From Candidatus Zhuqueibacterota bacterium (GTDB lineage: Bacteria; Zhuqueibacterota; Zhuqueibacteria; Oceanimicrobiales; Oceanimicrobiaceae): 40,209 nt of DNA. How positions within the stretch are numbered: position 1 is the first letter of the stretch; every line of letters starts with the position of its first letter. The DNA lies in NCBI GenBank assembly GCA_029261995.1, contig JAJDAF010000031.1, positions 1 through 40,209 on the forward strand, in the 5' to 3' direction. The notes below the pieces were generated by a model, which saw only the letters and a program-made list of their open reading frames with translations, was not told where the DNA came from and made no database searches. Made by a program: the position numbers and the translations under genes. Positions 8,925 to 17,589 of the stretch are shown here, piece by piece.

Positions 8925-9678
8925 TGTTGAGGATTTCCTCCGCCAGATTCATGTAGCTCTCGGAGCCTTTCGAGATGGCATCATACAGAATGATGGGCTT
9001 GCCGTAGCTCGGTGCTTCGCTGAGCCGGACGTTGCGGTCGATAATGGTGGTGAAAACTTTGTCGTCGAAGTACTTCTTGACGTCTTCGGCAACCTGGCGT
9101 GAGAGATTGAGGCGGCTGTCAAACATCGTCAGCAGCACGCCCTCGATGACGAGGATCGGGTTCAGATGTTTCTGAACCAACCGGATGGTGTTCAGCAACT
9201 GACCCAGCCCTTCGAGCGCGTAATATTCGCACTGGATTGGAATGAGCACTGAGTTAGCCGCTGTCAGGGCATTAATTGTGATAAGCCCCAGAGATGGCGG
9301 GCAGTCTACAAAAACGTAATCGTAGTCTTTCGGCAGGTGCTGTACTGCCGTGCTCAGTTTCTTCTCGCGCGCAACGGTGTTGACCAACTCAACCTCAGCG
9401 CCGGCGAGACGAACGTTTGATGGGACCAGTTCGAGAAAGTCTAGTTTCGTCTTGTGGACAGCCTGTTCGATCTCCAGACCTTCTATAAGAACTTCGTAAA
9501 TGCTGTTCTCGACATTTTTGGAATCAACTCCCAAGCCGCTGGTTGAATTGGCTTGTGGGTCAATATCAATCAACAATGTCGAATGTTCCGCAACTGCCAG
9601 GCATGCTGCCAGATTCACAGCAGTTGTGGTTTTCCCCACACCACCCTTCTGGTTAGCGATTGCGATAATTCTGGACAT
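8914..9678 (-). CDS. parA: ParA/Soj-family partitioning ATPase
   Basis: A 254-residue ATPase that moves ParB-parS complexes. It has the deviant Walker A motif [10 protein letters not shown] near the N-terminus, DIDPQANST (Walker A') and VDCPPSLG (Walker B), as in chromosomal Soj/ParA. The frame is open back to 9768, but the family starts at the Met at 9678 ([13 protein letters not shown]), which has GGAAAGGAC just upstream. The short length with no N-terminal DNA-binding domain places it with chromosomal ParA rather than plasmid ParA type Ia. A parS-like element lies about 75-95 nt upstream of the start codon. Confidence 0.96.
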   Translation of the reverse strand: MSRIIAIANQKGGVGKTTTAVNLAACLAVAEHSTLLIDIDPQANSTSGLGVDSKNVENSIYEVLIEGLEIEQAVHKTKLDFLELVPSNVRLAGAEVELVNTVAREKKLSTAVQHLPKDYDYVFVDCPPSLGLITINALTAANSVLIPIQCEYYALEGLGQLLNTIRLVQKHLNPILVIEGVLLTMFDSRLNLSRQVAEDVKKYFDDKVFTTIIDRNVRLSEAPSYGKPIILYDAISKGSESYMNLAEEILNNGR

Positions 9679-9750
9679 TGAGTCCTTTCCGGTTAGACAT
9701 TTGGAAATTGAACGAATATAGATGCTAGCCTTGTTAAAAGCAAGACAAAT

Positions 9751-9775
9751 TGTTTCACGATGTTTCACGGAAACT
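9751..9775 (-). promoter_or_regulatory. parS-like element upstream of parA
   Basis: Read on the minus strand, the segment is AGTTTCCGTGAAACA followed by T and another CGTGAAACA. The established parS consensus is the 16-bp palindrome TGTTTCACGTGAAACA. The element therefore holds one near-complete palindrome lacking a single central base, plus a second right half-site exactly 10 bp away. Its place just before parA suggests a ParB-binding site that nucleates ParB or autoregulates parAB. The one-base deletion may abolish clamp loading, so function is uncertain. Confidence 0.5.
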
Positions 9776-9793
9776 TGTCTCGGCGTACGGATT

Positions 9794-10342
9794 CTATTTC
9801 AAAATGTGAAGTCGAATAGCCTCCCCTCGATTTTCAGCAGTTACGCTGATGAAGTACACGCCCGAGGGAATGCCTTGTGAACCCCACTCTACATGATGTT
9901 TGCCACGACGTATTCTCTGTCTTGCCAGTGTGGTGACATGTCTACCGAGAATATCATAAACCTTAATACAGACATTCTCAGGCTTATTGAGTTGATATAC
10001 AATCTTCAAGTTCCGCGGGCCATATAATGGGTTCGGATAAGCTTGCAAGTAAAATGATTCGGGTAGCGGGTCTGTTCCATCTGCGGCATAGCCCTCTACG
10101 AAAACCGTGGCCTCAATCCTTATCGGTAAATGGATTGGCGTTAAAATTTGGCCACTGAGTCCGCTGGCGTAAATACGCAGTGTGTCCTCGAAAGCTTGTT
10201 CAAGGCCATCTTCTCGAACGAATATATCCAGGAAGATTGAGTCCCCAGGGAAAACCAGAAAAGGACCTTTGCTGAATGTCTCAGGAAATACAAAGTCCCC
10301 CCCCTTGATAATATGAGGGTTTGGAATAGAATAACGAGTCAT
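9794..10342 (-). CDS. C-terminal part of T9SS-sorted protein (frameshifted)
   Basis: This open frame of 182 codons carries the C-terminal half of a secreted protein whose N-terminal half lies in another frame (10281-11129). After an immunoglobulin-like stretch ([14 protein letters not shown], about residues 28-40) it contains a type IX secretion sorting domain: [18 protein letters not shown], then [17 protein letters not shown] and a basic end, RLHILK. This domain is recognised by the T9SS translocon and removed or exchanged at the cell surface. Alone it has no signal peptide and could not be exported, and its first Met sits inside the overlap, so independent translation is doubtful. Restoring the frame at the G8 tract joins it to the upstream part with no gap in sense. 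Confidence 0.75.
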   Translation of the reverse strand: MTRYSIPNPHIIKGGDFVFPETFSKGPFLVFPGDSIFLDIFVREDGLEQAFEDTLRIYASGLSGQILTPIHLPIRIEATVFVEGYAADGTDPLPESFYLQAYPNPLYGPRNLKIVYQLNKPENVCIKVYDILGRHVTTLARQRIRRGKHHVEWGSQGIPSGVYFISVTAENRGEAIRLHILK

Positions 10343-11129
10343 TTTCTACTTTGACCGAATCAATAATCGTGAGTCCTTTGCCATCATTGCTGAAGACAAT
10401 TCTGCGGTTTTTGACATTTTCGGAAAATACGAGTTCTTGCTCACTTGCAAGCAGTGCCGGCTCTTGATCTCTGAGAAGGGTTCCTGTAGTATCGCCGTTA
10501 ATTATTGCCGCCTGCAATGTCCATGATGTAATTTCCCCTTCTCCTCCGGACCATGACGTTTGTCCCAATTCTTCCGTTGTGATGAAGTGAGAACTTAAAA
10601 GGCCATGTTCTAGAGCGAAAAGCTCTCGCTGCACTCTGGACTGTCCAAGAAAGATTTCCGGATGAATAGAGTTTAGCATAATCTCTAACTCAGAATTGGA
10701 AATAATCGTGTCTCCAGGTTTTGCAAAAAGACTGTCTACCAAAAGTTCGTCGCCGTGAAACAATCTATCCAGGGGCACAACTTCATACACATTCAGGCTA
10801 GTACTGTCAACCCGCCGCAGTCGTATTTCCTGACGTATGCCTCCCAAAAAATCCGCCTCCTGCCGTAAGCCCATATCGTAGCTTACTTGATTTAATACGA
10901 CATATCTTTTCCCGTTGCTATGGACGCTGTCCTTTATTGCTGTAGCTAATCTCAACAGGGGAAACGAAGTTATAAACCCAAAACTGCGATCACCGGAATA
11001 ATCCCAGACATTTCCAACTTGAATTGGGTAATGAGCTAATAGTGAATCATTAGTTGATTCCTGCGCTAAACTCAAATCAGACAAAGCTGTCAGTATCAGA
11101 AATAGAAATATTACTTTGAGCCGTGTCAT
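10281..11129 (-). CDS. N-terminal part of T9SS-sorted secreted protein (frameshifted)
   Basis: A 282-codon frame beginning with a signal peptide (hydrophobic core FLFLILTALSDLSLAQ) and followed by YPIQVGNVWDYSG. That phrase is common at the start of secreted proteins of unknown function in Bacteroidota-like genomes. The frame runs into the G8 tract and stops within ten codons (GGGLCIS, then TGA). In the neighbouring frame the text continues as [10 protein letters not shown] and reaches the T9SS sorting domain, so the intact product would be about 445 residues. The gene is visibly more AT-rich than its neighbours lptD and parAB. The function is unknown; it is probably a surface-displayed or released protein. 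Whether the frameshift is a real phase switch, a pseudogene or an assembly error is open. Confidence 0.75.
   Translation of the reverse strand: MTRLKVIFLFLILTALSDLSLAQESTNDSLLAHYPIQVGNVWDYSGDRSFGFITSFPLLRLATAIKDSVHSNGKRYVVLNQVSYDMGLRQEADFLGGIRQEIRLRRVDSTSLNVYEVVPLDRLFHGDELLVDSLFAKPGDTIISNSELEIMLNSIHPEIFLGQSRVQRELFALEHGLLSSHFITTEELGQTSWSGGEGEITSWTLQAAIINGDTTGTLLRDQEPALLASEQELVFSENVKNRRIVFSNDGKGLTIIDSVKVENDSLFYSKPSYYQGGGLCIS
10297..10304 (-). repeat. G8 homopolymer at the frameshift point
   Basis: A run of eight C on the plus strand (eight G in the coding direction) sits exactly where the two frames of the secreted protein meet. Seven G would give one continuous protein (codons CAA GGG GGG GAC, then F-V-F-P). 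Eight G gives a stop shortly after. The frame count is supported by the TGA at 10281-10283 in the upstream frame. Confidence 0.85.
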
Positions 11130-11240
11130 ACTTTGAACATCGTAAATTCTAATATTTAACTATATTTTCGGTTGGCCATATTCGCCCCCTGCAATTATCG
11201 CCCAGATAAATCCGCACCCAGGCTCAAAAGTTTCACCTTA

Positions 11241-11331
11241 TCAAGACATTATCCGTCTTGAAAAGACCGAGGACGGACCTCCAGTGACAGGCCCCACTGT
11301 CATGTCGCATAAAAACTACGAGACACGTAGT
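11241..11331. other. Cluster of three short hairpins between lptD and the secreted-protein gene
   Basis: Three inverted repeats follow each other: TCAAGAC/GTCTTGA with a 7-nt loop (11241-11261), TGACAG/CTGTCA with a 6-nt loop (11285-11302), and ACTACG/CGTAGT with a 5-nt loop (11315-11331). They lie in the 246-nt spacer after the lptD stop codon. They could fold in the lptD 3' end and slow exonucleases or end transcription, but none has a clear U tract. Confidence 0.35.
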
Positions 11332-11375
11332 GAGCGCTCGAAATGACATACGGCGTGCCCTTTTTGGGACAACTT

Positions 11376-14051
11376 CTAGAAAGGACTCTGCAGCACCGAA
11401 GTCGCGCCGCCCCGGTTCTCGATTTTTATACTGCGCAGGTGAGCGGCTTTGATGTTCACAATAAAATAGTAGCCTTTCCCAATCCCTGACGGATTCCAGT
11501 CGAAGCGCGCCTCCCAACAATGAAGGTCGCGGTAGAATGAGATGCGTTGATCAACCACATCCGACTTCTTCAGGTCGTATCGCAGCCGGTAGCCGATTCG
11601 CCAGTTGCGCGTGAGCTGCAGTTCGACATTGCTGAGATCGACATAAGCGTTTTTCGTAGTGGTCAATGGCGTTGGTTTCGAGACATTGAATGAGAATGCC
11701 AGATTGGCGCGCCACGGAATGTCCAGGGCCGAAAAAGCGCTTTCCGGGTCGAAATCGTTGTCGCTGCCTCCGCTGGCACGGGTCTCGTTCTGGCGCACAT
11801 TGAACGGCAACTGTCCGGCAGCGCCCACCGCCGCGGAACCGGCCTGAGTACTCGTTCCGGGCTCTCCGCTTGAGGTTCCGCTCAAACTCCAGCGGGCATC
11901 GACCCGGAAGGAGGTCAGCCGCGGTGCAATGAAATCATCAACGGTGCGCCGCAGGTCTGTGTCGTAACTATAAAAACTGTGGTTCATGCTGGCTGTGACG
12001 TTGACGTTCTTTTTGGGGTTGGCCCGAAAAGAGGTCGCCAGATTCCGCAGTCGCAGGCTGTCCGCCGCGAAATTATAGCCGGTGCTGAAGTTCAAATTGA
12101 AAAGGTCGATTTTCTTTTCCTTCTCGCCCTTACCGACTTTCATTTGGAACAGGTTGCTTAAACTGAAATTCATACTCATTTGCTTGCCGCTCGGCGTTCC
12201 GGAAAAGCGGTCAAACTTGCGTTCATTGCCGGCGGTGTCGGTGGCGGTCACGAAGTAATTCCAGCGGTCCACATCTGAGAAGTCTGGCTGGTAGGAAAAA
12301 GAAAGCGACGGACTCATTTTGTGCCGCAGGGCAGTGACCGAAAAAATATTGGGGGCCAGGGTGCCGTATAGATTCGTACTCGTGGAAGCCGAATAACGAA
12401 AGGTTCGGCGCTGAAAGAAGCCTTTCTCCTCCACTGCTTCCAATGTGTTTCGCGACGAATCCGTGATCACATATTCTGCCGCGCGCCGGTCGAACCAGTC
12501 TTCATCATACCTGACGGATTGGGTCAGGCTCAACCCGCCGAACAGCTTGCCCGGGCTGGTGAAGCTCAAATTGACATCGTGATTCGCCTTGCGGTCGATG
12601 TCGTCGGGATTTTCCGTGGTGTCGCTGCGCACGGTATTGTCGAGCTGGCCACGGTAGTCGTACTGAATCAGGTTGTACCAGCGCGGCTCCGGGGTGGTAC
12701 AACCGCGTTTCGCCTTCCGAACTGGAATGAAAGCGCGCCGGCTGCGTGTGTAGCTGAGTCGCGGCAAGGTTCGCGAAGTGCTGCCGCTCTCGAGATCTTT
12801 TGTCTGCGAAAGATTGAGGTCGATGCTGCTTTTGCCGTTGTCCCACCGTTTGCGAAAAGTTGCATTTGAGACAATCTGGCGGGCCAAGCGTTGCGTGCGA
12901 TTGTTGCTGAAATCCCGGTAGAAATTGTTGCTGCTTTGGAAACGGCCGCTCACCGAAAAGCTGGTGTTTTGATCGATGGTCTGGCTGTGATTGACGCGCA
13001 AGTTCCAACCGCGCTCGCCGTTATCGCCAAATGTTTTTTCCGTAAATGATCCGCTAACCGAGCCCGTGAATTTGTAGCGCTGGGCATAATTCATATTGCC
13101 GCGAAAAAGAAAGCCAGCCTTGTCGAAGAAATCCACGGTCAGCCGCATGTCCATGTAATCGTTGGTGGCCCAGTAGTAGCCAAAGTTGCGCAAATAGCGC
13201 CCTTCACGCGGACTCGAGCCATATTGCGGAATGATGATGCCAGACTGTCGGCCGCTCTCCTGGGCCGGGAACATGGCGAACGGAAAAATCGCCAGCGGGA
13301 TTTTTCCGAGATAGAAAACAATCGGCTTGGCCAGCACTTTGTCATTGGCGATGACCTTCATCTTTTTACCGCGGAAATGGAAATGCGGCTCCTCGCGGTC
13401 GCAAGTCGAATAGGCGCCGTCCTGCACAAAAAACACTTTCGGCTCGACCTGCTTGACGGCCTTTCCGAAGTAGTGGCCTTTCTGAAATTCCGTGCGGCCG
13501 CGCAGAATGCGACCCTTGTTGGTCACGAAATTGTAAACCATGCTTTCGCCGACCATGGTTTCCTTGCCGTCTGTAAACACCGGGAAATCTTTGAGCTTAA
13601 AGTCAACGGAGTCACCCACTGCCAGGGAATCCGGCACGCCGGCGGAGCTGTCCGGGATGCCTTCTGCAAGCAGTAAGTTTTCTTTCTGCTTGATGGTGAT
13701 CTTCCCGGCCTTGATCGTGACCTCCCCGAACTTGACTTCAGCATCGCCAGTGAGAATGATCACACCATCCTGCTTGTAGCTGTCGATGCTGCGCGCCTTG
13801 TACTCTACCGTAGCATCGATGCCGAGGTCAGCCAGTTCGATTGGCGGAGGAGCCATAGAGTCGGCCTCGGAACTCCTCTGGCGCCGGCCGAAGGGATGCT
13901 CCAGTGAATCGGCGTCGGTAGAATCCGGAGCCACGGAGATAGCTCTCGCGCTGCTGTCAGGCGGGAGAGACTGCTGTGCCACCAGGATGGCGGGCAAAGC
14001 CAGAAGATGGAAAACAAGGAGAGGAAGAAATTTATAAGACATCCTTTTCAT
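11376..14051 (-). CDS. lptD: Outer-membrane LPS-assembly protein LptD
   Basis: An 891-residue outer-membrane protein that inserts lipopolysaccharide into the outer leaflet. A signal peptide (FLPLLVFHLLALPAILVAQQ) is followed by a Ser/Pro-rich linker, an OstA/LptA-like beta-jellyroll domain (about residues 80-270; YKQDGVIILTGDAEVKFGEVTIKAGK and onward) and a large beta-barrel to the C-terminus. KVFFVQDGAYSTCDREEPHF, RQSGIIIPQYG and the end HCWEARFDWNPSG are typical of the Bacteroidota/FCB branch (putative LPS assembly protein LptD). The last residues, AHLRSIKIENRGG, fit that branch. The frame opens at 14084; I prefer the ATG at 14051, which puts the signal peptide at the start, although no strong ribosome binding site is visible. 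Confidence 0.9.
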   Translation of the reverse strand: MKRMSYKFLPLLVFHLLALPAILVAQQSLPPDSSARAISVAPDSTDADSLEHPFGRRQRSSEADSMAPPPIELADLGIDATVEYKARSIDSYKQDGVIILTGDAEVKFGEVTIKAGKITIKQKENLLLAEGIPDSSAGVPDSLAVGDSVDFKLKDFPVFTDGKETMVGESMVYNFVTNKGRILRGRTEFQKGHYFGKAVKQVEPKVFFVQDGAYSTCDREEPHFHFRGKKMKVIANDKVLAKPIVFYLGKIPLAIFPFAMFPAQESGRQSGIIIPQYGSSPREGRYLRNFGYYWATNDYMDMRLTVDFFDKAGFLFRGNMNYAQRYKFTGSVSGSFTEKTFGDNGERGWNLRVNHSQTIDQNTSFSVSGRFQSSNNFYRDFSNNRTQRLARQIVSNATFRKRWDNGKSSIDLNLSQTKDLESGSTSRTLPRLSYTRSRRAFIPVRKAKRGCTTPEPRWYNLIQYDYRGQLDNTVRSDTTENPDDIDRKANHDVNLSFTSPGKLFGGLSLTQSVRYDEDWFDRRAAEYVITDSSRNTLEAVEEKGFFQRRTFRYSASTSTNLYGTLAPNIFSVTALRHKMSPSLSFSYQPDFSDVDRWNYFVTATDTAGNERKFDRFSGTPSGKQMSMNFSLSNLFQMKVGKGEKEKKIDLFNLNFSTGYNFAADSLRLRNLATSFRANPKKNVNVTASMNHSFYSYDTDLRRTVDDFIAPRLTSFRVDARWSLSGTSSGEPGTSTQAGSAAVGAAGQLPFNVRQNETRASGGSDNDFDPESAFSALDIPWRANLAFSFNVSKPTPLTTTKNAYVDLSNVELQLTRNWRIGYRLRYDLKKSDVVDQRISFYRDLHCWEARFDWNPSGIGKGYYFIVNIKAAHLRSIKIENRGGATSVLQSPF

Positions 14052-14339
14052 ACAGGTGTTAAATCTACAAAAATTTAACACCAAAACAAGGTGGAAATGT
14101 TCCGCCTGGTCCGGAGCGGCCTGAACGTGGTTGCATGGTCCAGCTCAGAAATGGTTGTTCAACGAGTACGATTGGGCGGGGAGAGAGTGTGGATTGGCGA
14201 ATCGAAAAAGGCGGCGGTCACTTGGTATTCTAATCGTCGGTGTAACCCGTTGATGACGCCCTGACCAGTTGGATGTTGTGCTTGAATCCCTGCCACGGAT
14301 GCGGTCGGCAGCGACAAAATGGTTTTGAGAAAGACACTA

Positions 14340-15236
14340 TTACCCGCCGACCTGCTTGCCTGTTGCGATGGAAGGCTTCTGGCGAACGATCTCTTTTGGG
14401 ACTTCAGGCGCTATCGTTTCCAAATCCGTGAGAAATTCTTTCATGTTGAAATATCGGGATTCAGGGTTGTAATTGAGTGCTTTGCGCAACAACGTATCCA
14501 GCTTGCTGGCATTTTCAGGGTAAGCCTGCAAAACGTCCGGCAGAGCGCTCAGCAATCTTTGTTGCGGAAAGGATTCCTGTCCGTGCTCGGCGGCGCCAAA
14601 ACTGCCGGTTAGCATTTCCAGGAAAATAGCAGCCAACGAATAATTGTCTGCGCGGCCATCGATGCGTTTGCTGCGGAAATAGACCTCCGTCGCCATGTAG
14701 TGCGAAAGGTAACTTGTTTCGACCTCCGCGGATTCTGACTTGAAAAGATGTGAGGCCATCCAGTGGCTGCCGAAATCGTCCAGGCGCAGCCAGTCATCTT
14801 CACAAACATAGATGCTTGCCGGATTCAGCAGGCCATGCACGACCCCCTGGATGTGGAGTAGTCGCAGCGTCTCTGCCAGGCGTTTCACGATCAATTGAAC
14901 GCGCCCCATCTCAAAAGGGAATTCATTCTTGAGCACCGCACTCAGCGAAGGGGAGGTTACCGGCTCGGTAACCACAAAAAAATTGCCGCCGTGGCCTCCA
15001 AACTGTCGGATTTCACACATGGCCGGACTCTCAGCAAGGGTTGCGAGACGGGCACTGTTGAGAAAGCTGAAAACCGCTTCTTCACTCCGACTGAGGTCCG
15101 GATTCAACACTTTGAGCACACAGGGCAGGTCATCCGGCTGATAGACGGCCTCGAACACCGAGCAACAAAGTCTCTCGCCGGTTTTGCGTGTGACTGTGTA
15201 GTTTTTTATCTTTGGGAATTTCATGACGTCATCCAA
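14340..15236 (-). CDS. Ser/Thr protein kinase-like protein, probable pseudokinase
   Basis: A 298-residue protein with a bacterial Hanks-type kinase fold. Visible subdomains are the VAIK-like Lys in CVLKVL, the catalytic-loop position VVHGLLNPASI, the DFG-like RLDDFGSHW, the F-helix ADNYSLAAIFLEMLTG and the final ALNYNPESRY (equivalent to L-x-x-D-P-x-x-R). The catalytic loop HRDLKPxN has become HGLLNPAS, so the proton-acceptor Asp, the Lys and the Asn are all missing, and the glycine loop is also poor. This predicts loss of phosphotransfer and perhaps a binding or scaffold role. There is no membrane helix. An alternative start at 15224 (MKFPKI) has GGAT upstream and is equally plausible. Confidence 0.8.
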   Translation of the reverse strand: MDDVMKFPKIKNYTVTRKTGERLCCSVFEAVYQPDDLPCVLKVLNPDLSRSEEAVFSFLNSARLATLAESPAMCEIRQFGGHGGNFFVVTEPVTSPSLSAVLKNEFPFEMGRVQLIVKRLAETLRLLHIQGVVHGLLNPASIYVCEDDWLRLDDFGSHWMASHLFKSESAEVETSYLSHYMATEVYFRSKRIDGRADNYSLAAIFLEMLTGSFGAAEHGQESFPQQRLLSALPDVLQAYPENASKLDTLLRKALNYNPESRYFNMKEFLTDLETIAPEVPKEIVRQKPSIATGKQVGG

Positions 15237-15383
15237 TCAAGGCTCATAGTAATATCGTTCAAAGCCCCAGACTCTTGAATCGACGCCTCTGGTTCAATGT
15301 TCTTGCCGCAAGGTTGAAAGGTCATGGTCACGCCTGCATTGAGGCTGTTAGTGGGAGAAGATGGCGGGCGGCGGTTGGTGAGT

Positions 15384-15602
15384 TCAGCCCTCCTGGTGCA
15401 GTCTTTTCTGGCGGAATCTCAAGAAAAGACATGAGCCACGCGTGAGCATCTCCACCAGGTTCCAACCCTTGACGGAAAGTTGGAATATCCTGACGCGTAT
15501 CCCGGCCTTGAGATCCTCCACGGAATCAAAATTTCTCAAGCAGATTCGCTCTTCCCGAAAACGATAGTCGCCAATGTGGTAGGTAAGTGGGATGCTTCCC
15601 AT
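15384..15602 (-). CDS. Small hypothetical protein
   Basis: A 72-residue frame between the pseudokinase and hydrolase genes on the same strand. It is basic (many Arg/Lys), begins MGSIPLTYHIGDYRF and has no motif I recognise. A weak ribosome binding site (AGGGG, 7 nt before the ATG) and placement in an otherwise empty spacer are the only support. The phrase ILAGIR-like repeats are absent and it could be a chance frame. Confidence 0.3.
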   Translation of the reverse strand: MGSIPLTYHIGDYRFREERICLRNFDSVEDLKAGIRVRIFQLSVKGWNLVEMLTRGSCLFLRFRQKRLHQEG

Positions 15603-15648
15603 AGAGTTGCCCCTGTCATGTAGTAATAAGCTGATGAGTGAATTCTGG

Positions 15649-15689
15649 CAGAAGCGCAGTGACGAGATTCAACACTGCGCCCATTTCTG
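15649..15689 (-). terminator. Hairpin downstream of the alpha/beta hydrolase gene
   Basis: A perfect 8-bp stem (GCGCAGTG/CACTGCGC, 11-nt loop) is extended by an outer CAGAA/TTCTG pair after a 4-nt bulge. It lies about 60 nt past the stop codon of the hydrolase gene. There is no U-rich tail, so it may stabilise the 3' end rather than act as an intrinsic terminator. Confidence 0.4.
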
Positions 15690-15748
15690 GTACACATTGA
15701 AATGCAAAACCCCTCAAAGAAAATCGAAATCCGACGAAAAAAGCGTTT

Positions 15749-16624
15749 TCAACCTTGGTGGTCAATGAATTCCAACAGGTGTCTACTCCAAACAACGTGG
15801 TCTTCCAGCATGGGATAGTGGCCGAGTTGCTCCATAAAAGTCAGCTTTGCGTGTGGCATATCCTCGAGCAAACGGTGAGCGATGGCGGGGACTGCGATCG
15901 GGTCGCGGCGGCCCCAGAGAAGGTGAGTTGGCAGATTGGAATCTTGCAACGCACCGATCCAGCGGTGCCAGAAACGGCGCCGCTCATCGATGTATCCGGA
16001 GATCCGGGGCAGTCTCTTGCGACCGTCACTTTTGTTCATCAGCAGCCACAGAGCGTCAAGCTCTTGGTCTGAAACACTTTCCGGTTTTCCCAGAATGTCA
16101 CGGATTCGTCTCCTGAAAAATGCCCGGGAAACCAGCCTGACAAAAAGCGGCGCGGTCAACCGGTTACGCATGAGCTTTTGCGCCAGCGTCAGGTGCGCCA
16201 ACTCGATGTGGACGCTGCCGTTGCACAAAGTCAGGCTGTTGAGTGCAACGGGCAGGGCTCCCCTCTGCTGCCGGGCGAGAATCTCGGTCGCGATGGATGT
16301 GCCGTAGTCGTGCGCCACCAAGTGCCCCTCTTGCACGCCAAGGTTTTGCCAGACAGCGAAGGCCACTTCCGCCTGCTCGATTAGGGAGTAGGAAAAATTG
16401 GCCGGTTTGTCGGACAGACCGAACCCGAGATGGTCGTGCACCACCACCCGGTAGTTGGCCGTCAGTGTTTGCATGCAGGCGTGGAAATCATAAGAACAGG
16501 ACGGGAAGCCATGTAGAATCAGGATCGCCGGGGCATCGGGTCTTCCTTCTTCCACCACGAAGACCTGGCGACCAAGGATGTCAATAGTCCGACCGCGACT
16601 TTGCCAATCTGAAATTGAGGTCAT
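15749..16624 (-). CDS. Alpha/beta hydrolase, MEST/haloalkane-dehalogenase-like
   Basis: A 291-residue alpha/beta-fold hydrolase. The oxyanion region is ILHGFPSCSYDF. The nucleophile elbow is AHDYGTS with Asp106 in place of the usual Ser. The acid is probably Asp241 in WGRRDPI and the base is His269 in QLGHYPMLED. An Asp nucleophile is the hallmark of haloalkane dehalogenases and epoxide hydrolases, and the HDYG form with the LCNGS segment resembles the MEST-like branch of these proteins. Substrate preference cannot be assigned from the motifs. It is a single gene with hairpin-like sequence on its 3' side, and it is cytoplasmic (no signal peptide). Confidence 0.88.
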   Translation of the reverse strand: MTSISDWQSRGRTIDILGRQVFVVEEGRPDAPAILILHGFPSCSYDFHACMQTLTANYRVVVHDHLGFGLSDKPANFSYSLIEQAEVAFAVWQNLGVQEGHLVAHDYGTSIATEILARQQRGALPVALNSLTLCNGSVHIELAHLTLAQKLMRNRLTAPLFVRLVSRAFFRRRIRDILGKPESVSDQELDALWLLMNKSDGRKRLPRISGYIDERRRFWHRWIGALQDSNLPTHLLWGRRDPIAVPAIAHRLLEDMPHAKLTFMEQLGHYPMLEDHVVWSRHLLEFIDHQG

Positions 16625-16762
16625 ACTCGAGAACTCGTATGCAATTCGGAGCTTCGGGAACTAGCGGAAGAATGCAATTTTTTTGGGTAAGTGTCAAGGA
16701 ATGGTTGACGCGCCGTTGCTGAGGTGACCTGGCTTGGCCAAGAGATTGGCTAAATCAGCTTT

Positions 16763-17422
16763 CTAAATAAGATGCTCGCGCAAGGCCTTGGCGACGACGT
16801 CGATTTGCGAATGAACCTGCAGCTTGGCGTAGATATTTTTGAGGTGAGTCTCGACAGTATGTTGGCTGATAAAGAGCGTTTCCGCGATGTGTTTTTTGCT
16901 CACACCTCCCACCAGGTGGTGCAGAATCTCCTTCTCGCGTATGGTCAGACCGTACTCCTTTTTAGGTTCGGAGTACTGGGCAAACATAGAGAGCACCTTC
17001 GCGGCAATGTGCGGACTCATGGCCGCGCCGCCGGCCACGACATCGAGGATGCAGGCGCCAACATTTTCCGCCGAAGCAGATTTCTGCAGGTAACCCGATG
17101 CGCCCTGGCAAACCGCGTTGAAGATTTTGTCGTCGTCATCGAACACCGTCAGAATGATAATGCGGGAGGCGGGTGACACACGCCGGAAATGGGAGATGCC
17201 TTCAATGCCGCTCATTCCCGGTAGATCGACATCCAGCAAAATCACGTCTGGCGCTAACTCATCCTGCAACGCCACAAGCGCATCTTCGCACGACTCGAAG
17301 GTCGCGCCGCAACGGATGGCAGGGCTGTCGTCGATCAATTCACGGATCGAGTCCCGAAAAAGGACGTCATCTTCGACAACAATGACAGTGATGGGATCGG
17401 ATGGTCGTGTTTTTGGGCTCAT
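16763..17422 (-). CDS. NarL/LuxR-family response regulator
   Basis: A 219-residue response regulator. The receiver domain (about residues 11-130) has the acidic pair VVEDD, phospho-acceptor Asp64 in ILLDVDLPGMSG, the Thr of IILTVFDDD and the Lys of YLQKSAS. The C-terminal LuxR-type helix-turn-helix (about 152-215) reads LTIREKEILHHLVGG, then KKHIAETLFISQHTVETHLKNIYAKL. It is a cytoplasmic DNA-binding transcription factor. No kinase is next to it; the HisKA_3 propeller kinase at 3977-7069 is the only visible candidate partner in the window, since HisKA_3 kinases pair with this output class. That pairing is inference. Confidence 0.93.
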   Translation of the reverse strand: MSPKTRPSDPITVIVVEDDVLFRDSIRELIDDSPAIRCGATFESCEDALVALQDELAPDVILLDVDLPGMSGIEGISHFRRVSPASRIIILTVFDDDDKIFNAVCQGASGYLQKSASAENVGACILDVVAGGAAMSPHIAAKVLSMFAQYSEPKKEYGLTIREKEILHHLVGGVSKKHIAETLFISQHTVETHLKNIYAKLQVHSQIDVVAKALREHLI

Positions 17423-17589
17423 CTGGATTTAAGAATTCGGAACGAGGCCTTGTTTATCGTGAAGAATGAATTCAAGATAAGGATCTCTTGAGCAAAATAC
17501 CATACCGCGATCCCGGTATTTGCATTTCCCACAAAAACGGAGGAGTCGAAGAGCGTAAAATACGGCGACCTGTTGATGGGCAGGCCAGG

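Noticed and set aside
16733-16742. 10-bp palindrome CTTGGCCAAG
   Set aside because: A palindrome of this size is expected by chance tens of times in 40 kb, and no gene context supports it.
17495-17521. AAATACC/GGTATTT inverted repeat before the response regulator gene
   Set aside because: Only 7 bp with a 13-nt spacer; too weak to call a terminator or operator.
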